A DNA stretch of 64,000 nucleotides from Symbiodinium natans (Eukaryota; Sar; Dinophyceae; Suessiales; Symbiodiniaceae). Below, in pieces: positions 42,330 through 56,009 of the stretch (its first letter is position 1; each line of letters begins with the position of its first letter). Where the stretch lies: contig CAJNDS010001125.1 in the NCBI GenBank assembly GCA_905221605.1, positions 293,501-357,500 of the forward strand, given 5' to 3'. The translations under genes were made by a program, and so were the position numbers. Below the pieces are notes generated by a model. It was not told where the DNA came from. It was given only the letters and a program-made list of their open reading frames with translations, and searched no databases.

Positions 42330-44880
42330 GTGTTTGCTCCTTGGGCCGTTGTGCCTTTTCGGGCTCGTTATGCTGTGTTTGGGCTTGTTCCAAGGGCTTC
42401 TGTTGGGCCTCATGTGCCCCATTCGCCCTTGTCGGGCTCGTAACCCTGGGTCTGGGCTTGTTCCAGCTTGCAGCGCTTCTGTTGCTGGCTTCTGAGACCT
42501 GAAGTGCCCCATAACCCTTTTCGGGCTCGTCAGCCGGGAGTGGGCTTGTTCCAAGTTGCCGTTTTCTGGGCCTGAAGTGCCCCACACCCCCTCTTCGGGC
42601 TTGTATCCCTTGGGTTAAGCGCGTTCCAGGTTTGCAGTGCTTTGTTGTTGTCTTCTGACAACTAAAGTGCCCCAAACCCCCTTTTCGGGCTCGTAACCCT
42701 AGGTCTGGGCTTGTTCCAAGGCAGTGCTTCTGTTGCTCCTGGGGTCTGATACCCCCCTGTTCTCCTTACTCGGCCGTTACCCTGGGCTTGGGTCTTTAGC
42801 ATGGCTTGCAGAGCTTGAGTTCCCTGACTTCCGGTGCTTTTCTTGGGATCAGCATTCGCACCTGCCACGTCCCTGGTGGCTTTTGCACTGGGTGCCGCTG
42901 TTTCCTGGTTTCCGGTGGTCCTCCTTGTCCTTGGGGTCCAGCTCTGCCCAGTGTCTTCGTTGGTTCCCGTGTCTCTGTGTCCTTAACCGCTGTTCCCTGG
43001 CGTCCGTTGCCTTCCTTGGGGTCAGTGTTTATGCCGGCCACTCCCCCACGCCTTCGCTGGCTGCCTGTATCTTGGGACTTTTGCTGGCGACAGGCCCTCT
43101 TGAAATGTACTCGAGCTGACTCGGCCCTGCGTGTGTCCCGGCGCCGGTGTCCCTGTCCATGGTGCAAGTCCTCTAGGGCAGTCCTTGTGCCTCCTGTCCT
43201 ATCCTCGTGCTGTGCAGTCCGGTTTACACCATGGTGGGTACAGAGCGCGCTCTCGCGCGCATGCCATACGTCTGCCGATGGTAGCCGCCGCCCTACCTGG
43301 GCCCCGGGTTGACTGATGGGGTTCGTACTTGTAGTGCTTCTGTTGCCGTTTTCTAGGCCTGAAGTGCCCCCCACACCCCCTCTTCGGGCTTGTATCCCTT
43401 GGGTTAAGCGCGTTCCAGGTTTGCAGTGCTTTGTTGTTGTCTTCTGACAACTAAAGTGCCCCAAACCCCCTTTTCGGGCTCGTAACCCTAGGTCTGGGCT
43501 TGTTCCAAGGCAGTGCTTCTGTTGCTCCTGCGGTCTGATATCCCCCTGTTCGGGCTTGGGTCTTTAGCATGGCTTGCAGAGCTTGAGTTCCCTGACTTTC
43601 CGGTGCCTTTCTTGGGATCAGCATTCGCACCTGCCACGTCCCTGGTGGCTTTTGCACTGGGTGCCGCTGTTTCCTGGTTTCCGGTGGTCCTCCTTGTCCT
43701 TGGGGTCCAGCTCTGCCCAGTGTCTTCGTTGGTTCCCGTGTCTCTGTGTTTTTTTTTTATCGTTGTTTTTATGGCCTCCGTTGCCTTCCTGCCACACCCC
43801 CGCTGGCCTCTCACCTGGCGCTGCTGCATCCTGGCTTCCGGGTATGTTGGGACTCTGGTAGCCGCCGCCCTACCTGGCCCCGGGTTGACTGATGGGGTTC
43901 GTACTTGTAGTGCTTCTGTTGCCGTTTTCTGGGCCTGAAGTGCCCCCCACACCCCCTCTTCGGGCTTGTATCCCTTGGGTTAAGCGCGTTCCAGGTTTGC
44001 AGTGCTTTGTTGTTGTCTTCTGACAACTAAAGTGCCCCATACCCCCTTTTCGGGCTCGTAACCCTAGGTCTGGGCTTGTTCCAAGGCAGTGCTTCTGTTG
44101 CTCCTGCGGTCTGATATCCCCCTGTTCTCCTTATTCGGCCGTTACCCTGGGCTTGGGTCTTTAGCATGGCTTGCAGAGCTTGAGTTCCCTGACTTCCGGT
44201 GCCTTTCTTGGGATCAGCATTCGCACCTGCCACGTCCCTGGTGGCTTTTGCACTGGGTGCCGCTGTTTCCTGGTTTCCGGTGGTCCTCCTTGTCCTTGGG
44301 GTCCAGCTCTGCCCAGTGTCTTCGTTGGTTCCCGTGTCTCTGTGTCCTTAACCGCTGTTCCCTGGCGTCCGTTGCCTTCCTTGGGGTCAGCGTTTGTGCC
44401 GGCCACACCCCCGCTGGCCTCCCACCTGGCGCTGCTGCATCCTGGCTTCCCGTGGTCTTTCTTGGGGTTCCGCTTTGGCCTTCGCCTTCGCTGGCTGCCT
44501 GTATCTTGGGACTGTTGCTGGCAACAGGCCCTCTTGGAGTGTACTCCAGCAAGAGCTGGCTCGGCCCTGCGTGTGTCCCGGCGCCGGACCGGTGTCCCTG
44601 TCCATGGTGCAAGTCCTCTAGGGCAGTCCTTGTGCCTCCTGTCCTATCCTCGTGCTGTGCAGTCCGGTTTACACCATGATGGGAACAGAGCGCGCTCTCG
44701 CGCACCATGCCATACGGTCTGCCATGCTACTCGCCCTGATAGCCGCCGCCCTACCTGGGCCCCGCGAACAGGTGCAGCATCGGGTGGGTTGACTGCCGGG
44801 GTTCCGCGTCTTGGGTCTCGGTCCAATCTCTGGACGTCTTCCGTCTCGCTTCACACTGCTGAGTTGCTCTCCCTGGTTGT
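42330..44880 (-). repeat. Higher-order minisatellite (about 85-bp units in up to 0.9-kb blocks)
   Basis: Small units contain CGGGCTCGTAACCC, GGGCTTGTTCCA, GCTTCTGTTGC and CTGAAGTGCCCC. They are followed by a long segment starting GGTCTTTAGCATGGCTTGCA. The whole block repeats from about 42588, 43381 and 43958; the middle block has lost about 300 bases. Several frames on both strands are open by repetition and look like low-complexity protein. I do not call a gene. Confidence 0.8.
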
Positions 44881-45070
44881 TGCGCTGCGCTTCCGCAAGC
44901 TTGGGGAGTGGCATCTTTTAGCGCTTGATCGCATGCACTGTTCCATGTGTTCGAACCGTCACATCTCATTGCAGGCCCAGTTAGTCTGCGCTTGCCTCCC
45001 GTTGGTGTGTCACCTCCGCTGTCTCCACACCGCTCTGGCGCGCTCCTGGGAGTGCCTCGCTAGCCGCTAG
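44818..45070 (+). pseudogene. Possible LINE RNase H relic
   Basis: The frame reads TAELLSLVVALRFRKLGEWH, then LLALDRMHCSMCSNRHISLQ and ends at 45070. 'AELLalvvALr' followed about 20 residues later by 'LLxLDR' resembles the Glu and second Asp of a LINE RNase H. The first Asp and the last His/Asp are not found. It may be chance. Confidence 0.3.
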
Positions 45071-45494
45071 CCCCCTGCTTGGCGCCTCCACCAACTGCGT
45101 GCACCTGCTCAATAAAATGTTACCCTCCCGGTTGCCGGTAAACCTTGTCAGTTCTCCCGCATTGCCTTTGTTCAGGATGGCTTGGTGGGCGTCCACGTCC
45201 GTAGCCACGCCAGTCTGCGCACCCCTGCCCCTGCCCACGCAAAGCAATGAAGTTGTTGGTTGTGCGCAGGCCCGGCTCCTCCCAGCTTTGCCTGCCATAC
45301 GGGCTAACTTTTCTTTGGGGTCTTCTTGTGCAGTATTCTTGTGCAGCTTTCGGCCTCAGTGGCGGCGTTCTGAGGGCTCTTTGGGGTCGATTTTTGCGCC
45401 CCGGCGGCTATTCCCAGGCCTGCCAAGTGCCGGCGGTCACTCGGGCACTTATCCGTCGCTCCTGGGTTTGTTTTGTTTGGGGCCTTTTTTTTTT

Positions 45495-45498
<4 letters not shown>

Positions 45499-45550
<52 letters not shown>
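45499..45550 (+). repeat. TG dinucleotide tract
   Basis: A 17-base T run and then about 25 GT units. Confidence 0.9.
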
Positions 45551-45552
<2 letters not shown>

Positions 45553-45799
45553 CTCGGTTGTGGGGGGCGCCTTTGCGGTTTGGTTTGCCGGGTTCGTGGT
45601 TGGGTCAAATGTCTCTTGGCTGCAACCGGCTAGTTCCTCCACTTGAACCCTCCGCGGAGGTGTGCCGTGACGTTTTCGGAGCGCACCTGAGATGCGGAGG
45701 GGGACGTGGTTGTATGGCAGCGAGTACCCTCGCGTGCCGGTCTTCCTTCCTTCCTTCCTTCCTTCCTTCCTTCCTTCCTTCCTCAACTCCAACATCCAG

Positions 45800-48700
45800 A
45801 GAGAGTTTCATGTAGGTTCAAGGCTAGCTCGACTCTTTCAGCAGATGCGAGCTTTCGCCTGGTTCCGCTGAACCGTGAGACGTAAATCCTAAGTGAAAGC
45901 CTGAGCCCGCATTTGGAGTCATGCTTGTCGGGGGTTCCAAAGCGAGATCCCGGGTACCAGGAGCCAACGTCACGAACTCGGAGATACCCGCCGTCCCGAT
46001 CTTCCCCTTGGACGCCGTTCGGACGGCTGTTAGGGCTGAGAGGCGTCTTAGCCTTCACGTGCTCAGAAGGCTCCGAGGCTTGGGTCGTTTCAGGGACTCC
46101 GAGATCTGCGCCCGCGCGAGACCCCGAGACCTCAAGGTTTGCCATGACGCAACTGCGTGTTGTTGTTTGTACCCAATGAAGCGGCCAAAGGGGTGTGGTA
46201 CTGTCAGTTGCAAGGCTCTGACATTACGAGTAAGGGCCCTGAAGCCTCCGGAGCTAGGGCTTAGGGTTGGGCCGAATTTGGTCAGCACTACTCTTTGTCT
46301 GAACCCCAACAGCCCTAAACCCCCGAGCAGCCAGAAGCCCAGTCTCTAGATCACCCTGAGACTTGAGGACTTTGAAGGTTCGGGACAGGCCTTGTCAGCC
46401 GGAGCTTCTCTGGGTTCCCACAGAAATCTTCAACTCAGGACCGGCGGTCGAACTCCGAGGATGGCTTGAACTGCCTGAACGTGAGCAGTGCCTCGGCAAC
46501 AGACAGATGGCGCCTTAAAAAATCCCCAGGGCCCTCATATGCCAACACCCTCAACCCTGTTTTTCCCGTCTGCCGACCGGGCCTCCGAGTCGCAAGGCTC
46601 TCTTTCTTGGCCCATGTAGGCAGGGTAAGCCCTACGTAAGGGTACCCAAACTCGGCTTCTTTTTCGCCTTGACGTCCGCTTGCCCAAAAACTACACTACT
46701 GTTTGCTTAAGACGCCCCCCCCCCAAAAAAAAACAAAAAGACCAATATAGGGACCTTTACTGTGTGTTTTTTGGGCTCTTCAGGAAATCGTAGGAAATGA
46801 GACCAAGCCAGTACTGGGGCAATGAGGCAAAGGCATGAGAACGCAGAATTGCAGAGGGCAGAATCAAGAACTCAGCCCTGAGCACTCCCCCGATTTGGCT
46901 GAAGGGTCATGAAGACCTGGGCCGCTCTTGGGCTTCCCCCCCGCCCAGTCAGGCTTCGGGCTGACTGGTTTATCATGCAGGGTCGCCTTTGGCCCCATAT
47001 ACAGCGCACCTTTTCCCCTAGCATGGCAACTCAGAATCAGGTTTGAAGTTTCGAGGGCTTTAGATGATGGGCTGTAGGAAGGGCGCAACCATCAAGCCTT
47101 TGTCTCACCAGCAGCAGTGGGATGCCTGCATGACAAAAGTCTGCCAGCCTGGAACCTAAGCGATCAAGCCTACGCGCTAAACATGAACCTTCCACCATCT
47201 AGCGCTTCACCCTAAACCCTCAACCTCTCAACCTTCTTCCTGCCCCGAAGACCTAACGCCCACAAAAGCCGAGGTCCTTTCCCGGTGGGGAATACCACCA
47301 CCACCACAACCCTGGCACCCTGCTTCAGCACCCCCTTTGACTGCACGGATGGACCTAGATGTGTGGATTTAGGATGTTTGCGTAGATATTTGTCAGTGTT
47401 TAGGGAGTGGTTTCGGGGTTTGGTTTCGGGTTGCGGGACCCCTAAAGCCCTCGACAACGCCAAGCACACTTGCGGGGCACGGACTCGAGCTTATCCTGAA
47501 AGTTGGAAACAACATCCCACGACCCGAAGGTGTGCCTCTACAGATTGTCAGCACAAGTGCGACAAACAGTGCGAGCTGCGTGTCGACCATCCAGGTGACT
47601 TGGGCGTTGATGTTTTTACGGGTGTCGGAGAGCTTAGGGGTGTGAAGCTGTGAGGCTTCGTTGCGTCGTTGTGCAGGAGCTGCTTCGAGTGTCAAAGCCC
47701 TCGAAAGGTACCCAGAAGCTCTGAAGCGAGATCCAAAAGGCACAGAAAGAAGGAATGCAAAGCATTCGACAGTCGGGAAGGAAGGGGGCAAAGCCAAGAG
47801 AGGGATAGGGCTGCTGGACAGAGAAGGAAATGGTTGCATGAAGAAAGCAAGCAAGAAAGAACGACGGGGCGAAGGCAAAACACAAACAGTACATCAGCCA
47901 TTAAGAAAGAACTTCCGAAATCCCGAGCTAGGCCGCAACCCAACCCAAGCGGGTCTAGGACTTAGGGGGAAGCAGCTCCTTGGGTGGCTGGGGTAGACTT
48001 GCTACCTCAGGGAGCCTCTCGTATTCGCAGTGTGAGGGTGCCTGTTGTTGGTGAAGGTTTGGCCACCGGAACTGGCCCATTGCTAGGGATACTGAGTTGT
48101 ATAGCAGTTCTACCACTACATGTAAACCCTATTACCCAGGCGTCCTTCCTTTCCTCCCTTTGTTTCCCTGCCCAGGGCCTGAATGTCACGACAGGTCTTT
48201 ACACGACGCTTGGCTGTTGGCGGTGTTACGGGTGTAGAGGGGTTGATAGGGTTTTGTTTTTTGGGGGCTTGAGTATTAGGGGTTTCAAAGAGGAAGTCAT
48301 CATTGTTTTTTTCTTATCTCTTAGCAGGCGAGTGGCTTTCGTCGTCGGGCTGATTGGGTTAGAGGCTGGGGAGAAGTTAAGCTCTCCATGCAAGCATCGG
48401 GCTCAAGGCCAACATCTCACCTCAAGCTCCAGATTTAGGGCCGCTTACTTAGTGCCCCTAGCCCATTAAACTCAGGACTTGTAGAGCCATATTTATTTGT
48501 CCCAAGTTTCGGGCCTCTTGAGTCTTCTTTGCAAAGATCGGGGTGTGTTATGCTTCCTCGAACCCTACAATCCTACAGCATCGAATCCTCGTTCCGAACT
48601 CTTCGCTTCACCCAAAACCCGAAGCTCCTTTTGGGGCTTGTAGCTTCAGGGGCTTTAGGGTTTAGGGTTTAGGGTTTGATGTGCAGGGCTGAGGGTTTCC

Positions 48701-49940
48701 CACTGCCAGGCCGATTTGCAGCACGGCTCCGGGTGAATGCTTCCTCTCCTGCGCCATCGACCCTTCTGATGGCATGAACCTCGGTGGTGGCTAAGGTTTT
48801 TCGGGCTTCTCCAGGGCTGCTGGGAGGGCTTAGTCCCGATCACGGGTTCAGCATTCAGGTGCGTAACCTCAGGAAGCACGAGGAAAGCAAGCTCTGAGAG
48901 TCTCAGGCGCACAGCACATATAAGTACCTCTGCGTGTGGAGATGGCAGCTTGAACACCTTGAAACACAACTTTTAGCCACCTGGGATCCGCTTTGAAGGC
49001 TTCCGGGCCAGCACTCGCAAGAAGTGTTTCGGTAGCCCTATGGTGTGACTAAGATGTGCTTTGAATCCCCCCAAACCCGTGGGGGAGGCTCCTTGCCAGG
49101 GTAGCTGCTTCGTAACTGTTTGGTAGCCAGGTGCATGAACAGCCCTCACCCCTAAACCCGTTTTGAAAGGCAGATGCGGCTTGCCCATGTGCTGCAACGT
49201 GTCATAGGCCTTTGCAAGACGAACCGATTCAGGCTATAGAAACTGCATTTCAGGTACACACATACGAACACGGATGCCGAAAAGTTGTTCAGTGCTGTTC
49301 CATGTCGTATTCTGCATTTTCTGAGTCAAAGCCTTGTGCCTCCACCTGTGTCTGACTGCCTCAACTCTGAACCGCAAAAACCCAAACCCTGGAACTCTTA
49401 TGGTCAGTTCTCAAAACTATGGTCCCTGTTTGGGCTACCCTACCTATTTGGGGCCGCCTTCTAATGAGGACTCCAAAAGGGACCATTTTGTCCAGAAGTG
49501 ACACTCCAACCCGTAGACTGTGCCCACCCGCGCTGTGAACACCGCGTCGCCGGCTGCCCCTGCCCAATGCTCAAAATCTTAAAACCTCTTGAGCCTAAAC
49601 TCCTAAGTGATTCAGCAAGAATATAGGAGAAACCCCAGAGTGACTCAGCAAGAAAATAGGACATGCATGCGACATCTTGTGTTCAGGGGCGCTTTTTCCT
49701 CGTCTTTGTTCATTGATTTCGCATGCTCAGTTGTTTGCTCGTGATTTTCGTCCACGCGCTTGTCTCTTGTGTGGTATCTGTATATATATATGTGGCAGGA
49801 ACCTTTATGTATGATTTGACCTCTTTCTTTGTGGTACTGTTCCTATGGTTTGGGCGAACCCTGCTCCCTAAACCCTGGACCTTAAACCCTCTAACCACAG
49901 TGACTACTGACTATTGTTACTTGAAATTTCATGCTTAGGT
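45800..49940. other. No supported gene
   Basis: Many short frames with no recognisable motif. Telomere-like words occur at 46255-46265, 46310-46325, 47205-47225 and 48655-48680 (three TTTAGGG). A short CCA repeat is at 47292-47306. Spliced host exons could be hidden here. Confidence 0.45.
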
Positions 49941-50864
49941 TTCAGCGTTTCGCAAAATCGCCATGTTCGTTGCAAGAAGGGGCCTCCTCCCCTGGAGCAG
50001 GGCTGAATTCCCTTACACCACCTGTTTCGTTTTCTTTTTCTCCTGCATTCCTATGTCTTCAATTCTTTGATTGTAGGATATTCAAAGGAAGTGCTAAAGA
50101 GGACAAGCAAGGTTTCCCTGTCCACTTTCGCTGTCCTTAATCTTGTCTTTCTCAGTCTGCAGACTGCGAGAGAGGAAGGGACACGAGTGCTTCTCTCTCT
50201 CTCTTTTCTTATTGAGAAGACTGGGTACATAAGACTGGGAAGAGACTCCCTCTCCTCTCTGATTCTCTGCTTTACCTCTTTTCTTGCAGAGGAGAAGAAC
50301 TTCATATAAGAAGAGAGGAACAGACAACAGAAAGACAAGTGCAAGGAACTGACAAGAGTGCTTCTCTCTTCTCTTATTGACAAAAACCAAGGGAAAGAGA
50401 AGCAAATTGACTAGACGAGAGAGGGAAGAAAACATGGTTTTGTCCGTTGCAGAAGGGGGCTCCTTCTCCTCCTAGAGCAGGGTTGAAATCCAGTATTCGC
50501 TCTCATTTGCCGTCTTTCTCTCGTGTGTTCCTATGTCTTCTGTTCCTTTTTTTCAGGAGATTCAGAGGGATATATAAAGAAGGCGAAAAAGGTTTCCCTG
50601 TCCTTTCGCTGTCCTTGATCTTGTCTTTTCTCAGTCAGTGAGAGAGGCAGACACAGTAGGAGGCAAACAACAAGGAATGGACAAGAATGCTTCTCTCTGT
50701 TTTCTTCTGGAGAAACAACGGATAAATAAAGGGAAGGAGAAGACACTCCCTCGCCTGTCATCTCGATCTGTTCAGATCTCTTCTTGCAGAGTAGAAACAT
50801 GACTTCGCAAGGAAAAACCATCTCCTACCTTCATCCTTCGTTTTTTCTCTGCTCTTTTCTCTTC

Positions 50865-51020
50865 TCTCTTCTCGTCTTCTCGTCTTCTCGTCTTCTCGTC
50901 TTCTCGTCTTCTCGTCTTCTCGTCTTCTCGTCTTCTCGTCTTCTCGTCTTCTCGTCTTCTCGTCTTCTCGTCTTCTCGTCTTCTCGTCTTCTCGTCTTCT
51001 CGTCTTCTCGTCTTCTCTCT
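50865..51020 (-). repeat. 8-bp repeat CTTCTCGT
   Basis: About eighteen units in a pyrimidine-rich block that continues as CTTCTCT to about 51080. The RRE/DEK-type peptides it predicts on the minus strand are artefacts. Confidence 0.9.
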
Positions 51021-52025
51021 TCTCTCTTCTCTCTTCTCTCTTCTCACTTCTCACTTCTCTCTCCTCTCTCCCTCTCTCTCTCTCCCCCAGAGCCTCACCC
51101 TAGAGCAGGCTTGCGTCCAATTATTCTCCCTCTGTTGCCTTCTTTCTCGTGTTCCGATGTCATCTGTTCCTTCTTCTATTCGAGCCGATTGAAATAAGGA
51201 AAACAAAAAGGAAGAATTATGAAAAACGGAGAAGGGTAAGGAAAGGAACAGAAGAGATAGGCCGAGAAGAGGGATATGATGAAGTACGGCAAGGTCCACG
51301 CGCAAGGAGTCACCCTCTGCTTACCCTTCCCCTGCTTTATCATACAAGTTCCTTTCTTGTGTCTTGTTAATCAGTTAACAAGTAATAGATGGAGAGAAGG
51401 GAAAGGGAAGTGAGAGAGGAGAGATCACAAGGATGCCTTCTTTCTGGAAGCGCACTGCAAGGAATAGAAGAGACAGGAAGCAAGGAGAGGGACGGACAAA
51501 ACAAGGCGCAAAGAAGATGGCATTCCTCTATATATGTCATCTCTCCCCTGTCCCTTTTGAATGACAAAAACCTTTCTTGCTCTTCACAGATAGGAGTCCT
51601 CCCTGCTCTTTAGGAAACCTCCTTTCCCTTATTTTACTCTTTGAAGCGAACAAGAACAAGAACAGATAGGAAGAGAGGAAAGGGAAAGAATAAGTAAAGA
51701 GAGGAGCTCTTCAATTCCCCTCCCTATCTCTTATGTGTTTTTTCCTTCTTGGGGGGGGGGGGGGGGGGGGGTGGCGTCTTTTCTCCCTTGAAGATGCAGA
51801 AAACGATTGAAAAGGACACCCGTTCCATCGCCCCTATATATAGAGTGAGATATCATGAGCATCAGCCGGGTTTGCTGCCAGTCCAAGATGGTGTCCCTTT
51901 AATCGCTTTCTGTGTCTTCAACGAGCAAAAGGGACACCCCTAGGTGTTTTCTTTTGGGATGTCTTGCTTTTTTGCTTGAAGACACAGAAAACGTAAAAAG
52001 GACGCCTGCTTCCATCGCGCGTAGA

Positions 52026-52160
<135 letters not shown>

Positions 52161-52999
52161 AGAATGAGTGAAAGATAGAGATAGGGACAGGGAAAGAGAG
52201 AAAGCTACAGAAAGAACGAAAGAAAGACAGATAGCGACAGGGATAGAGACAGAGAGAGTGTGTTTTTGTTCGGGGGCGTCCTGTGTTCTCGCTTGAAGAC
52301 GCAGAAAACGATCCAAAGGGACACCCGTTCCATCGCCCGTGGCAAAGAGAAGATGTACTTGTCTTCATCTTTCCTCTCTTTCTTGTCTGTCTTCTCTCTT
52401 GTTCGCTTCCCTTTGAAATAAAAACCCAAAGGACGAACAATGGAAATGAAAGGAACTCGCTTTCTTTTTCCGTTTGGGAACAATGAAAAGAACCGAGGAG
52501 ATAGGGCGAGAGGAGGGATACGCTGAAGCATGGAGAGGGCCACGGGCAAGCTTTCCCCAACCATTGAAAAAGGATTAGAAATGAAAAGGGCCTCCATTAC
52601 CCTCTGTTTTTTTCTTGTGTTTTTTGTCGTTGAAGAAGACGGAGAGAGAAGGAGGAGGAGAGATAGACAGGATTGCATTTTTAACGGGAAGAGCAAAGAC
52701 AAGAATAGAAGAGAGATGAACAAAGGAGAAGGAAAGACAAAACAAGGCACAGAGAAGAGAAGACTCTTCTTTATCGATCCTCTCTCCCTTATCTCTCTCT
52801 TCCCTTTTCTTTTCGAAATAAGGACAACAAAAAGGATGAATTATGAAAAAAAAAGAAGGGTAAGGAAAGGAACAGAAGAGATAGGTCCTTGAAATGAGTC
52901 ACGCGCAGGGCCTAAAATTTGTAATCTCCCAGGAGGAGGGATTTTGAAATCTGGGAAATTTGATTTTTCTGGATTTTAAGGAATTTAAAGTGTTTGAGG

Positions 53000-53215
53000 G
53001 GGCACGGAGCCGTGACTCATTTCAGGCCCTGAAGCGAGCCGCTGTTTGTGTTGAGGGGGCACGGAGCCGTGACTCATCTCAGGCCCTGAAATTAATCACT
53101 GCTTTCGTTGAGGGGGCACGGAGCCGTGACTCATTTCAGGCCCTGAAATTAGTCAGTGCTCTCGTCGAGGGGGCACGGAGCCGTGACTCATCTCAGGCCC
53201 TGAAATGAGTCACTG
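53000..53215 (+). repeat. About 58-bp repeat with GTGACTCAT palindrome, four copies
   Basis: The unit contains GAGGGGGCACGGAGCCGTGA, CTCAT(T/C)TCAGGCCCTGAAAT and (G/T)AGTCACTG. CACGGAGCCGTG and the TCATTTCAGG/CCTGAAATGA arms are both self-complementary. Confidence 0.85.
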
Positions 53216-53737
53216 TTGCACGGGAAAGGGAAGTGAGAAGGGAGAGATCACAAGGATGCCTTTTTTCTGGAAGCGTACTGCAAGGAATAGAAGAGACAGT
53301 AAGCAAGGAGAGGGACGGACAAAACAAGGCGCGAAGAAGATTTCATTGTTCTATATCTATCATCTCTCCCCTGTCCCTTTTGAATGAGAACAAACCATTC
53401 TTGCTCTTCACAGATAGTCCTCCCTTCCGAAATTTTGCTCTTTGAAGCGAATAAGAACAAGAACCGATAGGAAGAGAGGAAAGGGAAAGAATAAGTAAAG
53501 AGAGGAGCTCTTCAATTCCCCTCCCTATCTCTTATGTGTTTTTTCCTTCTTGGGGGGTGTCGTTTTTCTCCCTTGAAGACGCAGAGCAGAGTCCCTTTAA
53601 TCGCTTTCTGTGTCTTCAAGCGAGCAAAAGGGACACCCCTAAGTGTTTTCTTTTGGGATGTCTTGCTTTTTTGCTTGAAGACACAGAAAACATAAAAATG
53701 ACGCCTGCTTCCATCGCGCGTAGAGACAGAGAGAGAG

Positions 53738-53795
<58 letters not shown>

Positions 53796-55116
53796 AGAAT
53801 GAGTGAAAGATAGAGATAGGGACAGGGAAAGAGAGAAAGCTACAGAAAGAACGAAAGAAAGAAAGATAGCGACAGGGATAGAGACAGAGAGAGTGTGTTT
53901 TTGTTCGGGGGCGTCCTGTGTTCTCGCTTGAAGATGCAGAAAACGATCCAAAGGGACACCCGTTCCATCGCCCGTGGCAAAGAGAAGATGGTACTTGTCT
54001 TCATCTTTCCTCTCTTTCTTGTCTTTCTTCTCTCTTGTTCGCTTCCCTTTGAAATAAAAAACAAAGGAAGAACAATGGAAATGAAAGGAGTTCGCTTTCC
54101 GTTTCCGTTTGGGAACAATGAAAAGAACCGAGGAGATAGGGCGAGAGGAGGGATATGCTGAAGCATGGAGAGGGGCCACGGGCAAACAGCCAACCCCGCT
54201 CACTTTCCCCAACTTTTTTTTTCTTGTGTTTTTTGTCGTTGAAGAGGACAGAGAGAGAAGGAGGAGGAGAGATAGACAGGATTGCATTTTTAACGGGAAG
54301 AGCAAAGACAAGAATAGAAGAGAGATGAACAAAGGAGAAGGAAAGACAAAACAAGGCACAGAGAAGAGAAGACTCTTCTTTATCGATCCTCTCTCCCTTA
54401 TCTCTTCCATCTCTTTTTCTTGTCTCAATAAGGAAAGCAAAAAGGAAAAACTATAGGAAAAGGAGAAGGGTAAGGAAAGGAACAGAAGAGATAGGCCGAG
54501 AAGAGGGATATGATGAAGTACGGCAAGGTCCACGCGCAAGGAGTCACCCTCTGCTTACCCTTCCCCTGCTTTATCATACAAGTTCCTTTCTTGTTGTTTA
54601 ATCAGTTGAAAGGATGGAGAGAAGGGAAAAGGAAGTGAGAAGGGAGAGATCACAAGGATGCCTTTTTTCTGGAAGCGTACTGCAAGGAATAGAAGAGACA
54701 GTAAGCAAGGAGAGGGACGGACAAAACAAGGCGCGAAGAAGATTTCATTGTTCTATATCTATCATCTCTCCCCTGTCCCTTTTGAATGAGAACAAACCAT
54801 TCTTGCTCTTCACCCATAGGTGTCCTCCCTTCCCTTATTTTGCTCTTTGAAGCGAATAAGAACAAGAACCGATAGGAAGAGAGGAAAGGGAAAGAATAAG
54901 TAAAGAGAGGAGCTTTTCAATTCCCCTCCCTATCTCTTATGTGTTTTTTCCCTCTTGGGGGGTGTCGTTTTTTCTCCCAAGAAGATGCAGAGTCCCTTTA
55001 ATTGCTCTGTGTCTTCAAACGAGCAAAAGGAACACCCCAGGTGTTTTCTTTTGGGATGTCTTTCTTTTTGCTTGAAGACACAGAAAACCCGAAAAGGACG
55101 CTTGCTTCCATCGCGC

Positions 55117-55161
<45 letters not shown>

Positions 55162-56009
55162 GATTGAGAATGAGTGAGAGATAGAGATAGGGACAGGGAA
55201 AGAGAGAAAGCTAAAGAAAGAACGAAAGAAAGAAAGATAGCGACAGGGATAGAGACAGAGAGAGTGTGTTTTTGTTCGGGGGGCGTCCTTTGTTATCGCT
55301 TGAAGATGCAGAAAACGATCCAAAGGGACACCCGTTCCATCGCCCGTGGCAAAGAGAAGATGGTACTTGTCTTCATCTTTCCTCTCTTTCTTGTCTTTCT
55401 TCTCTCTTGTTCGTTTCCCTTTGAAATAAAAAACAAAGGAAGAACAATGGAAATGAAAGGAGTTCGCTTTCCGTTTCCGTTTGGGAACAATGAAAAGAAC
55501 CCAGGAGATAGGGCGAGAGGAGGGATATGCTGAAGCATGGAGAGGGGCCACGGGCAAGCAGCCAACCCCGCTCACTTTCCCCAACCATTGAAAAAGGATA
55601 AGAAAGGAAAAGGGCCTCCATTACCCTCTGTTTTTTTGTGTTTCTTGTCGTTGAAGAGGACGGAGAGAGAAGGAGGAGGAGAGATAGACAGGATTGCATT
55701 TTTAACGGGAAGAGCAAAGACAAGAATAGAAGAGGGATGAGCAAAGGAGAAAGAAAGACAAAACAAGGCACAGAGAAGAGAAGACTCTTCTTTATCGATC
55801 CTCTCTCCCTTATCTCTCGCTTCCCTTTTCTTTTCGAAATAAGGACAACAAAAAGGATGAATTATGCAAAAAGGAGAAGGGTAAGGAAAGGAACAGAAGA
55901 GATAGGCCCTTGAAATGAGCCTAAAATTTGAAATCTCCCAGGAGGAGGGACTTTGAAATCTAGGAAAACTGATTTTCCAGATTTTAAGGATTTGAAGGAA
56001 TTTAAAGAG

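Noticed and set aside
45120-45135. AATAAA-like word (CAATAAAATG) as a polyadenylation signal
   Set aside because: Dinoflagellates rarely use this signal, and no convincing gene ends here.
50758-51054. Highly charged RRE/DEK-type minus-strand frame
   Set aside because: Translation of the CTTCTCGT octamer; all frames of the tract are open.
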